DNA from: Streptomyces humicola | Lineage (GTDB): Bacteria; Actinomycetota; Actinomycetes; Streptomycetales; Streptomycetaceae | Direction: 5' to 3' | Length of the DNA stretch: 64,000 nucleotides | Assembly (NCBI RefSeq): GCF_024436035.1 | Contig: NZ_JANFNG010000016.1 | Span: forward strand, 79,903-143,902 | Shown: positions 52,723-62,992 of the stretch, piece by piece | Layout: each line of letters begins with the position of its first letter | How positions within the stretch are numbered: the first letter of the stretch is position 1 | Translations under genes and position numbers: made by a program | The notes under the pieces: model-generated | The model's database searches: none | Told to the model about the DNA's origin: nothing | The model's input: the letters and a program-made list of their open reading frames with translations, nothing else

Positions 52723-52762
52723 TCGGACGGCGTCGGACGGCGTCAGATGGCGTCAGATGTCG
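52723..52762. repeat. Four degenerate 10-bp tandem repeats at the end of gabD
   Basis: TCGGACGGCG twice, then TCAGATGGCG and TCAGATGTCG. The last unit covers the gabD stop codon. They lie in the 46-bp gap before the DUF3830 gene. No function is evident. Confidence 0.8.
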
Positions 52763-54234
52763 ACTGCGACGTACTTCGTCTCGAGGAACTCGTCGATGCC
52801 GACGCGTCCGCCCTCCCGGCCGAGGCCGGAGTGCTTGACGCCGCCGAAGGGGGCCGCGGGCGTGGAGACGATGCCCTTGTTGAGGCCGAGCATGCCCGTC
52901 TCCAGCGACTCCGCATACCGCACCCCACGCCGCAGGCTCTCCGTGAAGACGTACGAGACCAGTCCGAACTCGGTGTCGTTGGCGAGCCGGATCGCCTCGT
53001 CGTCGGCGTCGAAGGTGACTATCGGTGCGACCGGGCCGAAGATCTCCTCGCGCAGGATGCGACAGTCGGCCGGCACCTCGGCGAGCACGGTCGGCGGGTA
53101 GAAGTAGCCAGGCCGGTCGTTGAGGGGTTCGCCTCCGATGACGGTGCGCGCGCCGGCCGCCAGCGCCTCCTCGACGAGGCTGGTGACCTTCTTGCGTCCC
53201 GCGGCGTCGATGAGCGGGCCGACCTGGACGCCCGGCTCGGTGCCGCGGCCGATCTTCATTGCGGACAGCTTCTCCGCCAGACGCTCGGTGAAGGGGCGCG
53301 CGAGCGAGGAGTGGACGTACATCCGGTTCGCGGCCGTGCACGCCTCGCCGATATTCCGCATCTTGGCGAGTACGGCGCCGACGACCGCCTTGTCCAGGTC
53401 GGCGTCCTCGCAGACGATGAATGGTGCGTTGCCGCCCAACTCCATCGAGGTGCGCAGCACTTGGTCAGCGGACTGTTCGAGCAGCTTCCTTCCGACCGCC
53501 GTGGAGCCGGTGAACGACACCTTCCGGATGGATCCGCTGCGCAGCAGCGGTTCGCACACCTGACCGGGGTGGGTGGTGGTGAGAATGTTGAGCACCCCGT
53601 CCGGGAGCCCGGCCTGCTGCATGATCGCGCCGAGGGCGAGCATGCTCAGCGGGGTCTGGTGGGCCGGTTTGACGATCATGGTGCAGCCTGCGGCGACCGC
53701 TGGGCCGATCTTGCGGGTGCCCATCGCCATGGGGAAGTTCCACGGGGTGATCAGCAAGGTGGGGCCGACCGGCTGGCGCATGGTCCAGATGCGTCCGTTG
53801 CCGTCGGGCGCGGTCTGCCAGCCCCCGTCGATGCGGACCGCTTCCTCCGAGAACCAACGGAAGAATTCGGCCGCGTAGGCGATCTCGCCCTTCGATTCCG
53901 CGACCGGTTTGCCCATCTCCAGCGTCATCAGCAGCGCCAGCTCGTCCTGGCGGCGCATGATCTCCTCGTAGCAGCGACGCAACAGCTCGCCACGCTCGCG
54001 CGGGGGCACGGCGGCCCAGCCCGGCTGGGCGTCGGCCGCCGCGCGCAGGGCGGCCTGCGCGTCGTCGGGTCCCGCGTCCGGCACCGTGCACAGCGGCTCG
54101 GCGACGGAGGGGTCCTCCACCTCGTACGATGCGCCGCCGGCCGCCAGCTGCCACCGCCCGCCGATCAGCAGTTCCTTGGGGACCTGCTCGATCACGGATT
54201 TCTCGCTCACGAGGGCGTCGTTCGTCCCGGTCAT
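52753..54234 (-). CDS. gabD: Aldehyde dehydrogenase, succinate-semialdehyde type
   Basis: A 493-residue NAD(P)-dependent aldehyde dehydrogenase. ITPWNFPMAMGTRKIGPAVA and VSFTGSTAVGRKL are the coenzyme motifs; the catalytic Glu is in MELGGNAPF and the nucleophile Cys in GEACTAANR. MRQPVGPTLLITPWN and VGPLIDAAGRKKV match the GabD branch. The expected reaction is succinate semialdehyde to succinate. The ATG at 54234 has GGGGAGTT upstream. It diverges from the aminotransferase gene, and an operator candidate lies at 54300 between them. Other semialdehydes are possible substrates. Confidence 0.88.
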   Translation of the reverse strand: MTGTNDALVSEKSVIEQVPKELLIGGRWQLAAGGASYEVEDPSVAEPLCTVPDAGPDDAQAALRAAADAQPGWAAVPPRERGELLRRCYEEIMRRQDELALLMTLEMGKPVAESKGEIAYAAEFFRWFSEEAVRIDGGWQTAPDGNGRIWTMRQPVGPTLLITPWNFPMAMGTRKIGPAVAAGCTMIVKPAHQTPLSMLALGAIMQQAGLPDGVLNILTTTHPGQVCEPLLRSGSIRKVSFTGSTAVGRKLLEQSADQVLRTSMELGGNAPFIVCEDADLDKAVVGAVLAKMRNIGEACTAANRMYVHSSLARPFTERLAEKLSAMKIGRGTEPGVQVGPLIDAAGRKKVTSLVEEALAAGARTVIGGEPLNDRPGYFYPPTVLAEVPADCRILREEIFGPVAPIVTFDADDEAIRLANDTEFGLVSYVFTESLRRGVRYAESLETGMLGLNKGIVSTPAAPFGGVKHSGLGREGGRVGIDEFLETKYVAVDI

Positions 54235-54299
54235 GCCAGCCAACTCCCCTGTCTCTTGCGGACAGTGCTCAGCACAGCCATGCTTGCACGCGAGGAAGG

Positions 54300-54309
54300 T
54301 TGTCGACAA
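54300..54309. promoter_or_regulatory. GntR-type operator candidate 3
   Basis: TTGTCGACAA, a perfect palindrome within GGTTGTCGACAATCCTACGA, lies between divergent gabD (start 54234) and gabT (start 54405). It shares TTGTCGACA-x-TCCTAC with the site at 37355, 17 kb away. Confidence 0.65.
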
Positions 54310-54404
54310 TCCTACGAAGCCGATCACCCGCCGCCGGAATCCCGATCAGCCCACGCAAACCGACGGAAGCCGACGGAAGCCGATCACAAGCCTGAGGATC
54401 AGCC

Positions 54405-55691
54405 ATGGCAGCTCTGTCCCCGCAGCTCAAGCAGGCCACCGGCGTGCTCGCCGAACGCGGCGAAGGCGTCCACATCCACGGCGCCGACGGTCGCCGCTAT
54501 CTCGACTTCACCGCCGGCATCGGCGTCACCAGTACCGGTCACTGCCACCCGGTGGTGGTGCGCGCCGCCCAGGAGCAGGTGGGCACCCTCATCCACGGCC
54601 AGTACACCACCGTCATGCACCGGCCGCTCCTCGCGCTCACCGAGCGCCTCGGCGAGGTGCTGCCGTCCGGTCTCGATTCACTCTTCTACATGAATTCGGG
54701 CAGTGAGGCCGTCGAGGCGGCCGTCCGCCTGGCCCGGCACGCCACCGGGCGGCAGAACATCGTGGCGTTCCACGGCGGGTTCCACGGCCGGACGATGGGC
54801 GCCGGAGCGCTCACCACCTCGGCGACGAAGTTCCGCGCCGGGATCGGTCCGATGATGCCCGGGGTGGTCATCGCGCCGTTCCCGACCGCCTACCGCTACG
54901 GATGGCCGCAGCAGCAGGCCGTGGAGTTCGCCCTCGACGAGCTCGACTACCTCCTCACCACCGTCTCCTCCCCACAGGACACCGCCGCATTCATCGTCGA
55001 ACCCGTCCTCGGGGAGGGCGGCTACGTGCCGGCCGACGCCGCCTTCCTGCGCGGGCTGCGCGAGCGGGCCGACCGCCACGGGATCCTGCTGATCCTCGAC
55101 GAGGTGCAGACGGGCGTGGGGCGCACCGGGCGGTTCTGGGGGCACGAGCACTTCTGGGCGCCGGAGGACGGGCGTCGCCTCGCGGACGTGCTGATCACCG
55201 CCAAGGGGCTGGCGTCCGGGTTCCCGCTCTCGGCGATCGCCGCGCCGCGCGAGCTGATGGCGAAGGCCCGGCCCGGCTCGCAGGGCGGGACCTACGGCGG
55301 GAACGCGGTGGCCTGCGCGGCGGCGCTCGCCACGCTCGACGTCATACGGGACGAGAAACTGGTCGAGAACGCCGCCGAACAGGGGACCCGGCTGCTGGGC
55401 GGGCTCCGCGAGGTGGCCGGATCGCATCCATCGGTCGGGGACGTGCGCGGGCTGGGCCTGATGTGCGCCAGCGAGTTCGCCGGGCCCGACAGCCGGCCGG
55501 ATCCGGCGACCGCCGCCCGGGCGCAGCAGGAGGCGGCCGCGCGCGGGCTGCTGCTGCTGACCTGCGGGCCGCTGGGGAACACGGTGCGGATGATCCCGCC
55601 GCTGATCGTCACCGCGGAGCAGGTGGACGAGGCACTCGGGATCTGGGCCGAGGCGGTGACGGTGGCGGTGGCGGCGGCCGGCCACGGGTGA
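54405..55691 (+). CDS. gabT: Class III aminotransferase, GABA type
   Basis: A 428-residue PLP enzyme. MNSGSEAVEAAVRLARHATG binds phosphate; ILLILDEVQTGVGRTGRFW has the aspartate for the PLP ring nitrogen; ITAKGLASGFPLSAI has the Schiff-base lysine, and QGGTYGGNAVACAAALATLD closes the fold. It resembles 4-aminobutyrate aminotransferase. Together with divergent gabD it could turn GABA or a related omega-amino acid into succinate. The ATG has GAGG upstream. In ectoine breakdown a similar enzyme acts on diaminobutyrate, so the substrate is open. Confidence 0.88.
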   Translation: MAALSPQLKQATGVLAERGEGVHIHGADGRRYLDFTAGIGVTSTGHCHPVVVRAAQEQVGTLIHGQYTTVMHRPLLALTERLGEVLPSGLDSLFYMNSGSEAVEAAVRLARHATGRQNIVAFHGGFHGRTMGAGALTTSATKFRAGIGPMMPGVVIAPFPTAYRYGWPQQQAVEFALDELDYLLTTVSSPQDTAAFIVEPVLGEGGYVPADAAFLRGLRERADRHGILLILDEVQTGVGRTGRFWGHEHFWAPEDGRRLADVLITAKGLASGFPLSAIAAPRELMAKARPGSQGGTYGGNAVACAAALATLDVIRDEKLVENAAEQGTRLLGGLREVAGSHPSVGDVRGLGLMCASEFAGPDSRPDPATAARAQQEAAARGLLLLTCGPLGNTVRMIPPLIVTAEQVDEALGIWAEAVTVAVAAAGHG

Positions 55692-55888
55692 GCCCGTAGA
55701 CCGCTCTTATGTGTGAGCACGAAGGAAACCAACCGGATGAACGGGACCTCCCTCCCGTTTCACGCATCTCCTCGCTGGTCACGGCTTGATTTCGGCCGCA
55801 TACCTGGCGCAGTGGCGGGTAGCCGCGCGGCCATGGCCCGCGCCGGCCGATTCGGAAGGCGCGATGACTCAATTGCGCCTGGAGGAGT

Positions 55889-56860
55889 ATGCGTTACCGC
55901 AGAAGTGACACTACGGGCACAACGGATGATACGGCGGAAGCATCCCCACCGGTTCCACCGGCGGGCGCGGGTCTCAGCCGGCGCGGCCTGCTGCGCGGCG
56001 GAGCGGCGCTCGGCGCCCTGGGCATAGGGTCCGTCGCCGCCACGGGGTGCAGCCGGGTCTCTACCGCCGCCAGCGGAGGAGGCGGCAACCTGCTGGAGCG
56101 ACTGCGCAAGCAAGGCGTCGTGCGCGTCGGCATCGCAGGCGAGGTCCCGTACGCATACATCGACAAGAACGGACATCTGACCGGCGAGGCCCCCACGGTC
56201 TGCGGCACGATCTTCAAGCGGCTCAGCGTACCGCGGATCACACCTGTGCCGATCGACTTCGGCTCGCTCATCCCCGGCCTGCACGCCAACCAGTTCGACG
56301 TGGTGTGCGCGGGAATGTTCATCAACCCGACCCGCTGCCAGCAAGTGCTGTTCTCCGACCCCGACTACCAGGTCCAGGACGCCTTCCTGGTCCGCAAGGG
56401 CAATCCGAAGAACCTCCACACCTATCAGGACATCGCGAAGAGCGGTGCGGTGATGGGCACAGGAACGGGCTACGCCGAGATCGGCTATGCCACATCGCTC
56501 GGGGTCAAGCCGAGCAAGATGGAGATCTTCCCGGACCAGATCAGCGGTCTTGACGGTCTCGAAGCCGGCCGGGTGGACGTCTTCGTCGGCACCAGCCTGA
56601 CGGTGCGGCTGGCTTTGAAGACCGGCAGTCACCCGGGCATCGAGATGACCCAGCCGTTCATTCCGGTCGTCGACGGCAAGAAGCAGTACGGAGCCGGCGG
56701 ATACGGATTCCGTCCCGGCGAGACCAATCTGCGCAACGCGTTCAACGCCGAGCTGCTCACGATGAAGCGCAGCGGCGAACTGCTGCGCCTGGTCTCTCCG
56801 TTCGGTTTCACCAAGACCGAGATGACGACGCTCACCGCCAAGGAGTTGTGCAGCGGATGA
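55889..56860 (+). CDS. ehuB: EhuB-type substrate-binding lipoprotein
   Basis: A 323-residue extracellular solute-binding protein (family 3). A twin-arginine-like start (LSRRGLLRGGAALGALG) leads to a lipobox, VAATGC, so it is exported and lipid-anchored. VVRVGIAGEVPYAYIDKNGH is the first binding-domain strand; FGSLIPGLHANQFDVVCAGM and GLEAGRVDVFVGTSLTVRLA are the typical hinge and lobe blocks. The wording matches proteins annotated EhuB, which bind ectoine and hydroxyectoine. The ATG follows GGAGGAG. It overlaps ehuC by four bases. The ligand here is inferred from family resemblance only. Confidence 0.87.
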   Translation: MRYRRSDTTGTTDDTAEASPPVPPAGAGLSRRGLLRGGAALGALGIGSVAATGCSRVSTAASGGGGNLLERLRKQGVVRVGIAGEVPYAYIDKNGHLTGEAPTVCGTIFKRLSVPRITPVPIDFGSLIPGLHANQFDVVCAGMFINPTRCQQVLFSDPDYQVQDAFLVRKGNPKNLHTYQDIAKSGAVMGTGTGYAEIGYATSLGVKPSKMEIFPDQISGLDGLEAGRVDVFVGTSLTVRLALKTGSHPGIEMTQPFIPVVDGKKQYGAGGYGFRPGETNLRNAFNAELLTMKRSGELLRLVSPFGFTKTEMTTLTAKELCSG

Positions 56861-57597
56861 CGATCGGACTCTTCGAACTCCTGCTCAAGGGCTTGTGGCT
56901 GACGGTCCAGCTCACGGTCTACAGCGCCGCGCTCGCCGGCGTGATCGCCTTCATCGTCGGGCTGGCCCGGCTGTCCCCGCTGTGGATCGTGCGCTTCCTC
57001 TCCGGCGTGTACGTGGAGTTCTTCCGCGGGACCTCGGCGCTGGTGCTGATGTTCTGGCTGTTCTTCGCGCTTCCGCTCACCGGCTGGCAGCTCGCCCCGG
57101 TGTGGGCGGGCACCCTTGCCCTCGGCATCTCCTACGGGGCGTACGGCTCCGAGGTGGTGCGCGGTGCGATCAACGCCGTCACCCCGGCTCAGCGCGAGGC
57201 GGCGATCGCGCTGAGCTTCACCCCCTGGCAGCGCATGCGTCTGGTGATCCTTCCGCAGGCGGTCCCCACCATGCTGCCGCCCTTCAACAACCTGCTGATC
57301 GAGCTGCTCAAGGGCACCGCGCTGGTGTCCATTTTGGGCATCAGCGACCTCGCCTTCAACGCGCAGCTGGTGCGGCTCGCGACCGGGAACAGCGCCCAGG
57401 CCTACGGAATCATTCTCGTGATGTATTTCGTGGTCGCCTTCGTCCTGACCCGCCTGATGCGCATGCTCGAACGGCGTGCCAAGGCATCCCTGGGGCAGGG
57501 CCCGGCGCGCTCCGCCGCCAAGCCTGCCGCCGTGCCGCCCACTGCTCTTGGCGATGCCGCCAACGACGCCATCGAGACCGGTGGAGGTGCCGCCTGA
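56857..57597 (+). CDS. ehuC: EhuC-type ABC permease
   Basis: A 246-residue permease of the polar amino-acid HisMQ family with about five membrane segments (for example LWLTVQLTVYSAALAGVIAF). The EAA loop is REAAIALSFTPWQRMRLVIL. A hydrophilic 35-residue tail follows. The ATG overlaps the ehuB stop (ATGA), and the stop overlaps ehuD (TGATG). It forms the channel with EhuD. Confidence 0.9.
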   Translation: MTIGLFELLLKGLWLTVQLTVYSAALAGVIAFIVGLARLSPLWIVRFLSGVYVEFFRGTSALVLMFWLFFALPLTGWQLAPVWAGTLALGISYGAYGSEVVRGAINAVTPAQREAAIALSFTPWQRMRLVILPQAVPTMLPPFNNLLIELLKGTALVSILGISDLAFNAQLVRLATGNSAQAYGIILVMYFVVAFVLTRLMRMLERRAKASLGQGPARSAAKPAAVPPTALGDAANDAIETGGGAA

Positions 57598-58250
57598 TGA
57601 GTACCTGGTCATGGTCGTACGTCGGCCACATCATGCCCGACATCCTCAAGGGCTTGCTGGTGACGGTCGAGGCGACGCTCCTCGGCTCGCTCATCTCCTT
57701 CGTACTGGGGCTGGTGTGGGCGCTGGCGCTGCGCTCGTCGACGCGCTGGGTGCGCTGGCCCGTACAGGCCGTCACCGAGTTCGTCCGCAGCACTCCGCTG
57801 CTGGTGCAGTTGTTCTTCTGGTTCTACGTGCTGCCGAGCACGGGAGTCTCCTTCTCTCCGCTGACGACCGGCGTCCTCGGCCTCGGGCTGCACTACTCCA
57901 CGTACACCGCCGAGGTGTATCGGGCGGGGATCGACGGTGTGCCCGTCGGCCAGTGGGAGGCCGCGACCGCGCTGAGCCTGCCGCGCCGCCACACCTGGAC
58001 CGCGGTGATCCTTCCGCAGGCTGTGCGCCGCGTCGTCCCCGTCCTCGGCAACTACGTCATCGCGATGTTCAAGGACACGCCGCTGCTGGCGGCGATCACC
58101 GTGCTCGACATGCTCGGTGAGGCCCGCCTCGACAGCGCGGCGTCCTTCCGCTACATGGAGCCGATCACGGTGGTCGGCATCCTCTTCGTCGTGATCGCGT
58201 ACCCGACCTCCCTGTTGATGCGAGCCCTGGAGCGCCGTCTTGGCAACTGA
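57597..58250 (+). CDS. ehuD: EhuD-type ABC permease
   Basis: A 217-residue permease of the same family, with about five membrane segments (GLLVTVEATLLGSLISFVLG). The EAA loop is WEAATALSLPRRHTWTAVIL and FVRSTPLLVQLFFWFYVLP is the typical second block. It starts at the TGATG junction with ehuC, and its last 11 bp overlap ehuA. It pairs with EhuC in the membrane. Confidence 0.92.
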   Translation: MSTWSWSYVGHIMPDILKGLLVTVEATLLGSLISFVLGLVWALALRSSTRWVRWPVQAVTEFVRSTPLLVQLFFWFYVLPSTGVSFSPLTTGVLGLGLHYSTYTAEVYRAGIDGVPVGQWEAATALSLPRRHTWTAVILPQAVRRVVPVLGNYVIAMFKDTPLLAAITVLDMLGEARLDSAASFRYMEPITVVGILFVVIAYPTSLLMRALERRLGN

Positions 58251-59013
58251 AGCGACCGGCAACGAGAAGACCGGAGACGAGAACGTGGACACGGCGGGCG
58301 GAGAGCTGGTCCGCTTCGAGAAGGTGGTCAAGCGTTTCGGCGGCAACACCGTCCTGGACCAGCTGGATTTCACCGTCGACGCGGGCAAGCATGTGACGCT
58401 GATCGGGCCGTCGGGCTCCGGCAAGACCACGATCCTGCGCCTGCTGATGACGCTCACCCAGCCGGACGAGGGCAGGATCCTCGTCGACGGGCAGCCGCTG
58501 GACAAGGAGGTGCGCAAGAAGATCGGCATGGTATTCCAGCAGTTCAACCTCTTCCCCAACATGCGGGTGCTGCGCAACGTCACGGAGGCGCCGGTGCGCG
58601 TCCTCGGGCTGAGCAAGGACGAGGCGACCGAGCGCGCCAAGGAACTGCTGGAGATGGTGGGGCTCGGCGACAAGCTCGACGCCTACCCGACGCAGCTGTC
58701 GGGCGGCCAGCAGCAACGGGTCGCGATCGCCCGTGCGCTGGCGATGCGCCCGAAGGTGCTGCTGCTCGACGAGGTGACCTCGGCGCTCGACCCCGAACTG
58801 GTGGCCGGAGTGCTGGACGTGCTGCGCGACATCGCCAGGACGACGGACATCACGATGCTGTGCGTCACCCATGAGATGAACTTCGCGAGGGACATCTCCG
58901 ACCGGGTGCTGATGTTCGACTCGGGGCGCGTGATCGAGGCCGGCCCGCCAGAGCAGATCTTCAACGACCCCCAGCAGCAAAGGACTCGGGAATTCCTCAG
59001 CGCGGTGCTCTGA
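58240..59013 (+). CDS. ehuA: EhuA-type ABC ATPase
   Basis: A 257-residue ATPase that powers the importer. Walker A is LIGPSGSGKTTILRLL, the Q loop MVFQQFNLFPNM, the signature QLSGGQQQRVAIARAL, Walker B VLLLDEVTSALDPE, and the H loop CVTHEMNF. The start is TTG inside the end of ehuD; the first 20 residues are disordered and charged. The four-gene unit ehuBCDA is complete. Confidence 0.93.
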   Translation: MATEATGNEKTGDENVDTAGGELVRFEKVVKRFGGNTVLDQLDFTVDAGKHVTLIGPSGSGKTTILRLLMTLTQPDEGRILVDGQPLDKEVRKKIGMVFQQFNLFPNMRVLRNVTEAPVRVLGLSKDEATERAKELLEMVGLGDKLDAYPTQLSGGQQQRVAIARALAMRPKVLLLDEVTSALDPELVAGVLDVLRDIARTTDITMLCVTHEMNFARDISDRVLMFDSGRVIEAGPPEQIFNDPQQQRTREFLSAVL

Positions 59014-59053
59014 AACGTGATTTGAGCCACCAACGGAATTGGTCCGTGACTTA

Positions 59054-59089
59054 GGCATATGCCAGAGTGGCGCGTCCCTGCGTATACGC
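59054..59089. promoter_or_regulatory. Two 10-bp palindromes upstream of the IclR gene
   Basis: GGCATATGCC (59054-59063) and GCGTATACGC (59080-59089) are perfect palindromes 26 bp apart, 130-170 bp before the IclR start. They are candidate autoregulatory sites for the IclR protein. Confidence 0.4.
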
Positions 59090-59220
59090 GTAAGGCGCGC
59101 CACTGAAGTGTTCAACCAGGGCTCCCGAGCGAGAGGTTGGAGCTATCGTGGAATCCGGTCCGGTTGCCGGACTGCGACACGTAACACGACGCAAACGGTC
59201 ATACCTGCGAGGGGGACACC

Positions 59221-59976
59221 GTGGCGCTGGAGCACCGACAGATCGCGCCGATCCATGCGGTCCAGCACGCGATGCGTGTACTGGAGACTGTGGACCGCCA
59301 TGGCTGCGGCGTGACCGCCGACCAGCTATCCCGCGAGACGGAGCTGCCGGTGGGCTACCTGGGACAGCTGCTCGCGATGCTCGAGCGGGAGGGGTACCTC
59401 CGCAACATGCAGGGCGGGGCGTACATCGTCGGCGAGTCCGCCGTCCGCCTCGGCAGCAGCTCACGCCAGGAGGCGCTGACCGCGAAGATCAAGGTCATCC
59501 TCACCCAGCTGCGCGACGAGGTCGGCGCCGCCGTCTACTTCAGCCGGTACGACGACGGTGAGGTCCAGATCGTCGACTACGCCGACGGCCCGACCGCGCC
59601 CAAGGTGAACGAGTGGGTCGACTTCCGCTATGCGGCGCACGCCAGCGCGGTCGGCAAGTGCCTGCTCACCCAGCTCGACGTGGACGGCCGCAGGGAGCAC
59701 GTCTCACGACACAAGATTGCCCGGCTCACCTCCAAGACCATCACCAACGAGAAGGTTCTGTTCAACAAGTTGGACAGCCAGCCGGCGACGGTGCCCACCC
59801 TGGATCTCCAGGAGTACGCAGTGGGCACGGTCTGCGCCGCGGTTCCGGTGACGATCGGCAGTACGGTGGGGTGCCTGGCGCTGTCGATGCCGCTGGAGCG
59901 GGCGCACCGGCTGAAGCCGGCCGCGGACACCCTCAACAAGCGGGCGGCGCCGGTTCTGTTGTCGCTGGCGATGTGA
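59221..59976 (+). CDS. IclR-family regulator
   Basis: A 251-residue regulator. The helix-turn-helix (about 12-60) includes VTADQLSRETELPVGYLGQL and LEREGYLRNMQGGAYIVGES; the IclR effector domain follows (YAAHASAVGKCLLTQLD, GTVCAAVPVTIGSTVGCLAL). The GTG start has GAGGGGG upstream. It lies 207 bp after ehuA in the same direction and probably controls the importer or the gab genes. Effector unknown. Confidence 0.92.
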   Translation: MALEHRQIAPIHAVQHAMRVLETVDRHGCGVTADQLSRETELPVGYLGQLLAMLEREGYLRNMQGGAYIVGESAVRLGSSSRQEALTAKIKVILTQLRDEVGAAVYFSRYDDGEVQIVDYADGPTAPKVNEWVDFRYAAHASAVGKCLLTQLDVDGRREHVSRHKIARLTSKTITNEKVLFNKLDSQPATVPTLDLQEYAVGTVCAAVPVTIGSTVGCLALSMPLERAHRLKPAADTLNKRAAPVLLSLAM

Positions 59977-60045
59977 TAGGGATCCGGCAGCGTTCGGCGC
60001 GGTCAGGAGCACCCCTCGGCATCCGGTAGGGTTGTCCGCGAGCGG

Positions 60046-60118
<73 letters not shown>

Positions 60119-60124
60119 CTCCAC

Positions 60125-60161
60125 GCAATGGGCGCCCTCCTTTCCGGAGGGCGCCCATTGC
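60125..60161 (+). terminator. Strong hairpin after tRNA-Lys copy 2
   Basis: GCAATGGGCGCCCTCC and GGAGGGCGCCCATTGC form a perfect 16-bp stem with a 5-base loop, 7 bp after the tRNA. There is no T tract, as is common for Streptomyces hairpin terminators. Confidence 0.8.
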
Positions 60162-60319
60162 CGCGTGCCGAGCCGTCCGCCGAGACGTACGCCGGCCCGC
60201 ACCGGACCGCCCGCACCCCCTCCCACCTGCGGGTTCGTGCTGTCGGAATGCGCCCTGCGGAACCCCCGGTTAGCCTGACGACAACGGGGGAGAATTCGTG
60301 TCCGACAGAGGAGTAAAGC

Positions 60320-60526
60320 ATGGCCACCGGAACCGTGAAGTGGTTCAACTCGGAAAAGGGTTACGGCTTCATCTCGCAAGACGGCGGTGGCCCCGACGTC
60401 TTCGTCCATTTTTCGGCGATCACCGACACCACCGGCTATCGCACCCTCGAGGACAACCAGAAGGTGGAATTCGACGTCACCCAGGGCACCAAGGGCCCGC
60501 AGGCCGAAAACGTCCGTTCGGCGTGA
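60320..60526 (+). CDS. Cold-shock domain protein
   Basis: A 68-residue cold-shock protein that binds single-stranded RNA and [19 protein letters not shown] holds RNP1 (KGYGFI) and DVFVHFSAI holds RNP2. The ATG follows GAGGAG. It lies between two identical tRNA-Lys genes. Length and sequence are typical for the small Streptomyces Csp proteins, which are often constitutive and not cold-induced. Confidence 0.95.
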   Translation: MATGTVKWFNSEKGYGFISQDGGGPDVFVHFSAITDTTGYRTLEDNQKVEFDVTQGTKGPQAENVRSA

Positions 60527-60605
60527 CACAAATCCTCGAGAAGCGGCCTTTGTGACGCGGTCCGTGCCCACCCGCAGCTCTCCGGCTCAGGGAGGCGAGG
60601 CAGTC

Positions 60606-60821
60606 ATGGCTGACCGGCACACGCTGTCCATGGTTGAGTGGCACGACGACGGAACATCGGCATCGGCGGTCTGGACGATCTCGGCCGAGGAGCGCGAGCT
60701 CGTGACGGCGCTCCTCGGCCGGCGCTCGGATGTCGAGGGCCTGATGACCGCGGAGCAGGCGGACGAGGCCCGCCGGGTCACCTCACGCTGGGTCGCCTTC
60801 CCGAAGAAACGCAGCACGTGA
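60606..60821 (+). CDS. Small protein downstream of the cold-shock gene
   Basis: A 71-residue protein that I do not recognise. The ATG follows GGGAGGCGAGG, a good ribosome site. Sequence MADRHTLSMVEWHDDGTSAS then ISAEERELVTALLGRRSDVE suggests a short beta hairpin and a helix. It starts 79 bp after the cold-shock gene and ends 130 bp before tRNA-Lys copy 3. No signal peptide or cysteine. Confidence 0.65.
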   Translation: MADRHTLSMVEWHDDGTSASAVWTISAEERELVTALLGRRSDVEGLMTAEQADEARRVTSRWVAFPKKRST

Positions 60822-60951
60822 CAAACATCACAAATCGTGCCACTCCTGTCTCAACCACGTCCACGGCGGCCCCAGCCCGGCGCTGCCGCGCCTGAGCGCG
60901 CCGGACAGGCGTAACGGGCACCCCTTCCCGTCGGGTAGGATTTCGGGTCAT

Positions 60952-61024
<73 letters not shown>

Positions 61025-61086
61025 CTCCAGAGTTTCCCTCTCGGGCTTTCCACCTGGCCTTTCCACGCCGGGTCTTCGCCTGCGCG

Positions 61087-61323
61087 TCACAGATGGCCAT
61101 CGCCTTCGAAGGCACGCGGAACGAGGCTCCAGCGATGCCGAAGGTCACGCATCCACGGCGTCTCGTCGACCCCTCGAAGATCGTCGCCGTGGTGGTGTCG
61201 GCGCGGGCGACCCCGTTCCGGGCGGGGCTGCGGCGAGCAGCGGGCCGCAGCGAGCAGGACGAGCGTGACCGCTGCCAGCTCGGCCTCGTCGGGATTGCCC
61301 CTGACGATGCGGATCACGGTCAT
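61087..61323 (-). CDS. accE: Acyl-CoA carboxylase epsilon subunit
   Basis: A 78-residue epsilon subunit, found only in actinobacterial acyl-CoA carboxylases, where it binds the beta chain and raises activity. MTVIRIVRGNPDEAELAAVT is the family's N-terminal signature (R-G-x-P-x-x-x-E-x-A-A-L/V-x). The C-terminal half is His/Arg-rich and ends in a tryptophan-containing stretch (TPWMRDLRHRWS), a usual feature. The ATG at 61323 follows GGGAGGGAAGGG. It comes 34 bp after the beta subunit gene. Confidence 0.9.
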   Translation of the reverse strand: MTVIRIVRGNPDEAELAAVTLVLLAAARCSPQPRPERGRPRRHHHGDDLRGVDETPWMRDLRHRWSLVPRAFEGDGHL

Positions 61324-61357
61324 CCCTTCCCTCCCTTTCTCCCCACATCCTCGTGGC

Positions 61358-62965
<1,608 letters not shown>

Positions 62966-62992
62966 GAGACTCTCCACTTATGTCAGGCCGCG

